Of a stretch of 12,161 nt of DNA, positions 6,577 to 12,161 are shown one piece after another; within the stretch, counting starts at the first letter, position 1; every line of letters starts with the position of its first letter. A model generated the notes under the pieces. The model was not told the DNA's origin. It saw only the letters and a program-made list of their open reading frames with translations, and did not search any database. This stretch comes from a bacterium (GTDB taxonomy: Bacteria; Desulfobacterota; GWC2-55-46): assembly GCA_004298725.1 (NCBI GenBank), contig SCQA01000056.1, forward strand, positions 1-12,161. Direction: 5' to 3'. A program made the translations under genes and the position numbers.

Positions 6577-7044
6577 TCAAACCTTTTTCTTTATCAAGCC
6601 GGGTATGGTGCGCCTTAGAAGAATGCCAAGAAACTTGTTAATGGGGTTTACCCTATCAAGCATGGGTATTACCGGCTTTCTTCTGAAGCCAAGTTCAACA
6701 AGGTAATTATTTATCTCTGAGTTATTCGGGTCGAACCTGAGTCCGGTCTTGAATACCTTAAGCGCGCCCTTTTTATTGCCTACGGCCATGTAAACCTTGC
6801 CGAGGTTTATGTAGAACTCAACCTTATGAAACTCCCTTTTTATGGCTTTGGTGCATAACTCAAGGCCCATGCCCATTTCGCCGCCCCGAAGCGCCGCGCA
6901 CATGCCGTAATACGACATATAGGCGGCATTTTCCTTATCCTCCTTATACGCCTTTTCAAAGGCGCGAAGCGCTTTATCCGTATTATCTTCCTTCAAAAAA
7001 CGCTTTCCGTCACGGTAATTCTTCTCTGAATTTTCAGTTGTCAT
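6577..7044 (-). CDS. Tetratricopeptide repeat (TPR) protein
   Basis: A 155-residue protein with about three TPR-type helical hairpins: residues 8-41 (YRDGKRFLKEDNTDKALRAF), 42-75, and 76-109, the last ending in the classic GNKKGALKVFKTGLRFDPNN. The tail (about 119-155) is not TPR: it is basic, FRRKPVIPMLDRVNPINKFLG followed by a hydrophobic, Lys-ending segment, and may dock on a membrane or on a partner. No signal peptide is seen, so it is probably cytoplasmic. TPR proteins act as scaffolds and no enzyme role is suggested. Its ATG at 7044 lies inside the end of coaX (11-nt overlap) with AAGGA about 9 nt upstream. The HEAT-like gene follows at once; two scaffold-type proteins side by side hint at a joint function, which is inference. 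Confidence 0.87.
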   Translation of the reverse strand: MTTENSEKNYRDGKRFLKEDNTDKALRAFEKAYKEDKENAAYMSYYGMCAALRGGEMGMGLELCTKAIKREFHKVEFYINLGKVYMAVGNKKGALKVFKTGLRFDPNNSEINNYLVELGFRRKPVIPMLDRVNPINKFLGILLRRTIPGLIKKKV

Positions 7045-7807
7045 CGTCCGTTCCTTCGTATATTAATCTTAAACCTTTTAGCGTAAGAAATTCATCAATC
7101 GCGTCAATTCTTTTTACCTCCGGGCCGATTAACTTTGAAAGGCCTCCCGTAGCCATGACAAAAGGCTCGCACCCTGCTTCGCGTATCATCCTGCCTATTA
7201 TACCATCCGCAAGGGACGCGTACCCGTAATAAAATCCGGACTGCATGCTTTGAATAGTATTTTTTCCAATAACCCGGGCCGGCTTTTCAAGCCCCGCGCG
7301 CGGAAGTTTGGCGGCCTTTTCAAAGAGAGCCTCCGCGGAAATGGCAAGGCCCGGCGCTATAACCCCTCCGGCGAACTCTCCGTCCTTGGTAATATAATCA
7401 AACGTAGTGGCAGTGCCGAAATCAACCACTATAAGCGGCGACGAGCGCGCTTGATACGCCGCATAAGCGTTGATAAGCCTGTCAGAGCCTACCTCGGCGG
7501 GGTTGTCAGTAAGCACCGGCATATCCACGCCGATGTCAACGCACGCCACAAGCGCTTTAACGCCGGTAAGAGAGGAAACAGCGTCTTTAAATATTTCATC
7601 AAGGGGCGGCACAACCGAAGATATTATAGCAGAACCGATTATGCCGTGCGAGAGGCCTGCTCCGTCGAAAAGGCTTTTTAAAATTATACCATACTCGACT
7701 GCCGGCTTTTGCCTTTCAGTGGCAAGCCTCCAATATCTTTTAAGGCCCCCGCCCTCAAAAAGCCCGATTACGATATTTGAATTGCCTATATCAACCGCAA
7801 GAAGCAT
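7034..7807 (-). CDS. coaX: Type III pantothenate kinase
   Basis: A 257-residue CoaX, the ASKHA-fold kinase that phosphorylates pantothenate in the first step of CoA synthesis. The motifs are present: DIGNSN at 6-11 (phosphate loop), GSDR at 107-110 with D109 as the expected catalytic base and INAYAA next to it, VDFGTATTFD at 128-137, GGVIAPGL at 147-154, GKNT at 181-184 and ATGG at 219-222. The length is normal. The ATG at 7807 is preceded by a modest AGGCAAAAG and, 13 nt upstream, by a large palindrome at 7821-7875. The stop overlaps the next gene (TPR) by 11 nt. CoaX commonly sits next to birA, as it does here, although the 114-nt spacer suggests separate control. Confidence 0.95.
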   Translation of the reverse strand: MLLAVDIGNSNIVIGLFEGGGLKRYWRLATERQKPAVEYGIILKSLFDGAGLSHGIIGSAIISSVVPPLDEIFKDAVSSLTGVKALVACVDIGVDMPVLTDNPAEVGSDRLINAYAAYQARSSPLIVVDFGTATTFDYITKDGEFAGGVIAPGLAISAEALFEKAAKLPRAGLEKPARVIGKNTIQSMQSGFYYGYASLADGIIGRMIREAGCEPFVMATGGLSKLIGPEVKRIDAIDEFLTLKGLRLIYEGTDDDN

Positions 7808-7921
7808 CTTTTGCCTGTTAGCAGGTTGCTCTCTGGGTAGTTCGCCAAAGGCGAACTACCCAGACAGCAACCTGCGCGAAATTCGAGTTTTTCCGCAAAC
7901 TATAAGCGCATGGCAAGGCAA
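7808..7921. other. birA-coaX spacer, likely coaX leader
   Basis: This 114-nt spacer is largely taken up by the palindrome at 7821-7875. Upstream of it, on the leftward strand, TATAGT at 7904-7899 resembles a -10 box, and TTGATT, 15 nt further upstream at the very end of birA, is a weak -35 match. If a promoter fires here the palindrome would be in the 5' untranslated leader of coaX, just before the ribosome binding site. The spacer otherwise shows nothing, and no BirA-type operator is evident. Confidence 0.4.
7821..7875. repeat. Long palindrome (26-bp arms) upstream of coaX
   Basis: Arms at 7821-7846 and 7850-7875 are reverse complements with one mismatch, around an AAA centre. The inner part is GGGTAGTTCGCC-AAA-GGCGAACTACCC and the outer part GCAGGTTGCT / AGCAACCTGC. 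It can form a very stable hairpin in RNA from either strand, or a cruciform. No U-run follows on the leftward strand. It ends 13 nt before the coaX start codon. GCGAAATTCG (7876-7885) directly follows the right arm. Possible roles are attenuation, mRNA processing or a REP-like element. Confidence 0.85.
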
Positions 7922-7925
7922 TCAA
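7899..7925 (-). promoter_or_regulatory. Weak candidate promoter for coaX
   Basis: TATAGT (7904-7899, five of six matches to TATAAT) is preceded, with a short 15-nt spacer, by TTGATT (four of six matches to TTGACA), which overlaps the birA stop. The short spacer and poor -35 make this speculative. Confidence 0.2.
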
Positions 7926-8929
7926 ACGCCGCCGGCATGGTCAACGTCTCCAGAGATTATCCTTTCAACCTTGCCGGAATCAACCCTCAATAGAAGCGCG
8001 CCTGTAGCGTCAACGCCCGCGCATATGCCTTCAACCGTGCGGTTAAATCCTTTAACAATTACCCTCTTGCCTTCAGAGGCGAAAAACGACCTCCACGCCG
8101 TAAGCACAAACGGAAAACCATTTTCACTAAACTTCTTATACCATTTCTCAACGCATGAATAAAGCGTTCGTGTAAATTCAATTCTTGAAATCTCCTGACC
8201 GAAAGCTTCGCTAAGCGACGTGGCAATGCGCCTTATATCCGGCGGCATTTCGGAAAGGTTCATGTTGATGTTTACGCCTATGCCGGCCACAATAAAGTTT
8301 ACGTGGTCGGCCTCCGCGTCCATTTCCATCAAAATGCCCGCAACCTTCTTCGAGGCGATAAGTATGTCATTGGGCCATTTTACAACCGGCCTCTTTTTAC
8401 AATACTTTTCTATCGCCTCCGCCACTGCCACGGCCATTACAATAGTCAGTTTTTGCGCGTCGAAAGGCGCTATACCGGGCCTGAGTATTATTGACGTATA
8501 AAGGTTTACCCCTGCTGGCGATTCCCACTTTCTTCCGATGCGCCCCTTTCCGGCGCTTTGAAAATCCGCAATAACAACCGTGCCTTCGTCAGCGCCGTCC
8601 CTTGCGAGCCGCGCGGCCTTCGCGTTGGTTGAATCAAGCTCCGGATAGAAGAATATCTTTTTACCTACAAAGGCCGTTTCAAGGCCGGAATTAATTTCAA
8701 TGGCATTAAAAGGCATGGGAGAGGATTTTGCTTCGAAGCTAAGGCTGTAGCCTTTTGACGGACAGGCGGTAACAACGTAACCGGCTTTTCTCAAAGCCTT
8801 TACGTGCTTCCATACGGCGGTTCTTGAAATGCCGAGCAGACGGCTTAAATCACCCCCGGAAACGCTCTCTCCGCCCGCGTCTTTAAGAAGGCGTATTATG
8901 CTAAGTTCCGCGCTTTCTTTTTCCGGCAT
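7922..8929 (-). CDS. birA: Bifunctional biotin-[acetyl-CoA-carboxylase] ligase / biotin operon repressor
   Basis: A 335-residue BirA of the repressor type. Residues about 8-65 form a winged helix-turn-helix (LSRLLGISRTAVWKHVKALR then GYVV), the DNA-binding part of group II ligases. The ligase domain follows: DSTNAKA (99-105), GKGRIGRKW (127-135; the loop that closes over biotinyl-AMP), KWPNDI (184-189) and VAGIGVNINM (214-223). The C-terminal SH3-like domain is about 285-335. It makes biotinyl-AMP from biotin and ATP and attaches biotin to carboxylase carrier proteins; with the wHTH it may also repress biotin genes, though none are in the window and no operator is seen. The ATG at 8929 lies inside the end of nadC (29-nt overlap), with GGAAG upstream. 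Confidence 0.95.
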   Translation of the reverse strand: MPEKESAELSIIRLLKDAGGESVSGGDLSRLLGISRTAVWKHVKALRKAGYVVTACPSKGYSLSFEAKSSPMPFNAIEINSGLETAFVGKKIFFYPELDSTNAKAARLARDGADEGTVVIADFQSAGKGRIGRKWESPAGVNLYTSIILRPGIAPFDAQKLTIVMAVAVAEAIEKYCKKRPVVKWPNDILIASKKVAGILMEMDAEADHVNFIVAGIGVNINMNLSEMPPDIRRIATSLSEAFGQEISRIEFTRTLYSCVEKWYKKFSENGFPFVLTAWRSFFASEGKRVIVKGFNRTVEGICAGVDATGALLLRVDSGKVERIISGDVDHAGGV

Positions 8930-9830
8930 AAGATACCACTTCCATGCTTATGTCTACCGCGCGCGCGGAGTGCGTAAGGCCGCCTATTGATATGAAATCA
9001 ACGCCGCTTGCCGCCGCAATGCCCGCGTTTTTCAGGGTTATGCCGCCGGAAGCTTCTGTAAGCGCCAAGCCGCCTATAAGCTTAACGGCTTTTTTCATTT
9101 GAGACGGCGCCATGTTATCAAGCATTATAATGTCGGCCCCTGCCTCTATGGCCTGCCGCACTTCTTCCATAGCGGTAACTTCCACCTCTATGGCCGCGGA
9201 CTCGCCGTACTTTTTATTCACCATCGAAACCGCCTGCCCAATGCCTCCGGCGGCCTTTATATGGTTGTCTTTTATCAGTATGCAATCAAAAAGGCCGAAC
9301 CTGTGATTACACCCGCCGCCTGCGCGCACGGCGTATCTTTCTAATATCCTAAGGCACGGAGTGGTCTTTCTGGTGTCGAGGATGCGCGCTCTTGCCGACC
9401 ATGTCTCTTTAACGAACGCGTTTGTAAGCGTCGCTATGCCGGAGAGCCGCTGAAGAAAATTAAGCGCCACGCGCTCCGCGCTTAACATGGCCGAAAGCGA
9501 GCCTGAAACCGTAGCTATTACACTGCCTTTTTTAATTGCCTCGCCGTCATTGCAACCCGCCTTGAAGACAACGCTTTTATCGAGCCTCTCAAAGACCTTC
9601 TCAGCCACAAAGAGGCCGGCAACTACCATATTCTCCTTGGCTATCAACTCCGCCTTGCCAACCGCATCAGGGCTGACTACTGCGGCGGTGGTTATGTCTC
9701 CGGTGCCGACATCCTCGGCAAGCGCGGCTTTAACGATAATATCAGCATACTTGTCAAGCCCGGTGGCGGCGCCCCTTATGGCCCCGGGCATAAAACATGG
9801 AATTTTTGTTTTATTGCCCTTTGTTTTCAT
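8901..9830 (-). CDS. nadC: Nicotinate-nucleotide pyrophosphorylase (carboxylating), quinolinate phosphoribosyltransferase
   Basis: A 309-residue NadC that converts quinolinate and PRPP to nicotinate mononucleotide and CO2 in de novo NAD synthesis. Motifs in order: EDVGTGDITT (39-48), ERVALNFLQRLSGIAT (119-134), DTRKTTPCLR (152-161), GGGCNHRFGLFDCILIKDNH (171-190), EVEV (215-218), LDNM (237-240), EASGGI (259-264) and SIGGLTHSA (281-289). TTPCLR has Cys where Gly is usual. The protein has an N-terminal extension of about 24 residues before the normal family start. A second ATG (codon 14, at 9791) exists, but the upstream ATG at 9830 forms an ATGA overlap with the valS stop and has AAAGGGG about 9 nt upstream, so it is preferred. 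The C-terminus runs about 14 residues past the usual end and overlaps birA. No nadA or nadB is in view. Confidence 0.95.
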   Translation of the reverse strand: MKTKGNKTKIPCFMPGAIRGAATGLDKYADIIVKAALAEDVGTGDITTAAVVSPDAVGKAELIAKENMVVAGLFVAEKVFERLDKSVVFKAGCNDGEAIKKGSVIATVSGSLSAMLSAERVALNFLQRLSGIATLTNAFVKETWSARARILDTRKTTPCLRILERYAVRAGGGCNHRFGLFDCILIKDNHIKAAGGIGQAVSMVNKKYGESAAIEVEVTAMEEVRQAIEAGADIIMLDNMAPSQMKKAVKLIGGLALTEASGGITLKNAGIAAASGVDFISIGGLTHSARAVDISMEVVSYAGKRKRGT

Positions 9831-12161
9831 GCACTAAGCCCCTTTAAACGTTCAAGCGCGCTTTCCAACTTCGCCTTTTTTTCAAGAAGCGTTTTAAGCC
9901 TTGCCTCTTCCTTTGCTACGACCTCTTTCGGGGCCTTGGCAGTAAAACTTTCATTTGAAAGTTTCTTTTCAACCGCAGTATGCTCAGCAACTGCCGCGTC
10001 AAGCTCTTTTCCAATCTTCTTTACCTCGCTGTCAAGGTCAATAAGTCCTTTAAGCGGCACAAAAACCTCGATTACGCCGCCTTCAACCGCAACCACAGAC
10101 GACGCCGAATCAGCCGGCCTCTCGTTGCCTGTTGCCACGCTAAAGTTTGCCGCCTTGGCAAGCCTGCTTACATATTCGCTTCCGGCCAAAAGTCGCTCCC
10201 TCGCATAAGCAGTGCCTGCAAAGCATATAACTTCTATTTTTGCGCCCTGCGCCACGTTCATCTCAACCCTAATATTTCTTATAGCCCTTATAACTTCCAT
10301 TACCAATTCCATGCTTGCGGCGTCTTGCGGATATGAAACAGGGTTTTCAGGGTACCGGCCTTCAAGTATGCTAAGCCCGTCGCCAGGAAGTTTTGAATAT
10401 ATTTCCTCGGTAATAAAAGGCATGAACGGATGAATAAGGCGAAGAGCGTCTTTCATTATATTCATAAGCACCGTGGTCGCGGTAGCCTTTCTGAGCGCGC
10501 CGTTATCGCCCTTTAAGTCGGGCTTTATAAGCTCCACGTACCAATCGCACGCCTCATGCCACACGAACCTGTAAAGCGCGCGCGCGGCGTCGTCAAACTG
10601 ATATTTGTCAAGAGAGTCCGACACCTCTTTATCGCAAACGGCAAGTCTTGTAAGTATCCATTTGTCCGCTGTGCTTAACCTTGACTGGCCGCCGTGTGAC
10701 TGAACGTCAAGCTCCACGCCACCGGCAACGCCCTCTTCAACGTTCATAAGAATAAAACGCGCAAGGTTCCAGAGCTTATTGCAGAAATTTCTGTATCCCT
10801 CAACTCTTTCTTCAGCAAGCTTAATGTCCCTGCCCTGAGCCGCAAGCGCGGCAAGAGTAAACCTGAAAGCGTCCGTGCCGTACGCGTCCATCATAATAAG
10901 CGGGTCTATGACGTTGCCCTTTGACTTGCTCATCTTCTGGCCTTCGGCGTCGCGTATGAGGGCGTGGATATAAACGTCTTTAAACGGAGGTTGCCCGTCC
11001 ATGAACTTAAGCCCCATCATTATCATCCTCGCCACCCAGAAAAATATTATGTCAAAGCTCGTGGAAAGGACGCTTGTGGGGTAAAACCTCTCTAAGTCAT
11101 CTGTCTTTTCCGGCCAGCCGAGCGTTGAAAAAGGCCACAAAGCCGATGAAAACCACGTGTCAAGCACATCCGTATCCTGCTCTATATTTTTGCCGTTGCA
11201 TTTACTGCATGAGTCAGGGTCAACGATATCAACGGTTATATGACCGCAGTCCTTGCAATGCCACGCCGGTATCCTGTGGCCCCACCAAATCTGTCGGGAG
11301 ATGCACCAGTCGCGTATATTTTTCATCCAATCGAAATATGTATTCTCCCACCCTTTTGGCACAAACCTTATAATGCCGTCTTCCACCGCCTTTATGGCCG
11401 GCTCGGCAAGAGGGGCAACCTTAATAAACCATTGCTTTGAAAGGGTCGGCTCGACAACCGTTTGACACCTGTAGCACGAGCCTAACATTACCTTGTATTT
11501 ATCGGCCTTTTCCAAAAGCCCCGCGTTTTCAAGGTCGCTTACAACCTTTTTTCTCGCGCTGAAACGGTCAAGACCTTTAAACACCCCTGCGTTTTCATTC
11601 ATATTGGCGTCAATATCCATAACTTTAAGCGCGCTCAGGTTGTGCCTCTTTGAAAGCTCGAAATCGTTGAAATCGTGCGCCGGGGTTATCTTCACCGCGC
11701 CGGTGCCGAACTCCATGCTTACGCTTTCATCGGCCACCACCGGTATTTCGCGCCCGGTAAGAGGAAGCTTAATAAACTTGCCTATAAAGCCTTTATAGCG
11801 CGGGTCTTCGGGGTTTATTGCAACGGCCGTATCGCCAAGCATGGTTTCAGGCCGCGTTGTGGCGACTGTAAGCGTAATAGACGGATTGTCTTTAAGCGGA
11901 TATTTAAGGTACCATAAGCTTGAATCCGTCTCGATAAACTGCACCTCAAGGTCTGAAAGCGCAGTGTGGCAACGCGGGCACCAATTTATTATGTAGTCGC
12001 CCCTGTATATAAGCCCTTCTTTGTAAAGCCTTGTAAAAACCTCTCTTACGGCTTTTGAAAGGCCGTCATCCATTGTAAAGCGAAGCCTTGTCCAGTCGCA
12101 CGACGCGCCAAGCTTTTTCAACTGCTTTAGAATAGTGCCGCCGGACTCGTCCTTCCACTTC
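9827..12161 (-). CDS. valS: Valyl-tRNA synthetase, C-terminal 777 residues
   Basis: This class I synthetase charges tRNA-Val. The frame is open to the right edge, beginning with KWKDESGGTILKQLKKLG, so the N-terminal part with the HIGH motif lies outside the window. Visible parts in order are the connective insert with the CPRC zinc knuckle; the editing domain, with ATTRPETMLGDTAV and GTGAVKITPAHDFND, which hydrolyses Thr-tRNA-Val; two further cysteine pairs (CYRC, and CKDC with CSKC); DTWFSSALWPFSTLGW; KMSKSKGNVIDP at about 10936-10901; the anticodon-binding helical domain; and a C-terminal coiled coil with alternating Lys/Glu/Leu, as in bacterial ValRS. All expected domains past the window edge are intact. 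The stop overlaps the nadC start by 4 nt (ATGA). Confidence 0.97.
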   Translation of the reverse strand, partial: KWKDESGGTILKQLKKLGASCDWTRLRFTMDDGLSKAVREVFTRLYKEGLIYRGDYIINWCPRCHTALSDLEVQFIETDSSLWYLKYPLKDNPSITLTVATTRPETMLGDTAVAINPEDPRYKGFIGKFIKLPLTGREIPVVADESVSMEFGTGAVKITPAHDFNDFELSKRHNLSALKVMDIDANMNENAGVFKGLDRFSARKKVVSDLENAGLLEKADKYKVMLGSCYRCQTVVEPTLSKQWFIKVAPLAEPAIKAVEDGIIRFVPKGWENTYFDWMKNIRDWCISRQIWWGHRIPAWHCKDCGHITVDIVDPDSCSKCNGKNIEQDTDVLDTWFSSALWPFSTLGWPEKTDDLERFYPTSVLSTSFDIIFFWVARMIMMGLKFMDGQPPFKDVYIHALIRDAEGQKMSKSKGNVIDPLIMMDAYGTDAFRFTLAALAAQGRDIKLAEERVEGYRNFCNKLWNLARFILMNVEEGVAGGVELDVQSHGGQSRLSTADKWILTRLAVCDKEVSDSLDKYQFDDAARALYRFVWHEACDWYVELIKPDLKGDNGALRKATATTVLMNIMKDALRLIHPFMPFITEEIYSKLPGDGLSILEGRYPENPVSYPQDAASMELVMEVIRAIRNIRVEMNVAQGAKIEVICFAGTAYARERLLAGSEYVSRLAKAANFSVATGNERPADSASSVVAVEGGVIEVFVPLKGLIDLDSEVKKIGKELDAAVAEHTAVEKKLSNESFTAKAPKEVVAKEEARLKTLLEKKAKLESALERLKGLSA

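Noticed and set aside
7470..8162. 230-codon rightward open frame across coaX, the spacer and birA
   Set aside because: It is antisense to two clear enzymes and to the palindrome, with no protein motif.
9487..9837. 116-codon rightward open frame opposite nadC
   Set aside because: Antisense shadow of nadC without motif or ribosome binding site.

Overview
The window is a stretch of bacterial chromosome, dense with genes and mostly housekeeping in content. Base composition is roughly even. The gene families (a six-helix-type site-2 protease with NLLPIGQLDGGH, a tiny cytochrome b5-like protein, a valS-nadC-birA-coaX run, a type III pantothenate kinase and an RmuC protein) fit an uncultured Deltaproteobacteria/Desulfobacterota-like lineage. 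That placement is inferred from gene content and style only; no marker gene for taxonomy is present.

Layout. The left part (1-1512) reads rightward: the C-terminal end of an M50 site-2 protease, a 77-residue cytochrome b5-like protein starting 2 nt later, and a PhnP-like metallo-beta-lactamase-fold hydrolase. It is closed by a textbook intrinsic terminator at 1540-1576. Everything from 1821 to the right edge reads leftward, so the two groups converge around 1540-1820. In transcription order the leftward group is valS (5' end outside the window), nadC, birA, a spacer with a 26-bp palindrome, coaX, a TPR protein, a HEAT-like/variant-repeat protein, nfo, trxB, a spacer with a 13-bp palindrome, rmuC, and a small membrane protein with a zinc ribbon.

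How the genes relate. The leftward genes are tightly packed: valS/nadC overlap by 4 nt, nadC/birA by 29 nt, coaX/TPR by 11 nt, HEAT-like/nfo by 1 nt (TGATG), and the trxB Shine-Dalgarno overlaps the nfo stop. They combine translation (ValRS), cofactor synthesis or use (NAD, biotin attachment, CoA), DNA maintenance (endonuclease IV, RmuC) and thiol redox (TrxB). The two palindromic spacers split the array into three likely transcription or processing blocks.

I see no mobile element, CRISPR array, tRNA, rRNA or phage gene, and no convincing new defence or metabolic system. The parts most worth a second look are the two palindromic spacers sharing a CGAAATTCG tag, the uncharacterised TPR plus HEAT-like pair coupled to nfo, the protease/cytochrome b5-like pair, and the RmuC-linked zinc-ribbon membrane protein.
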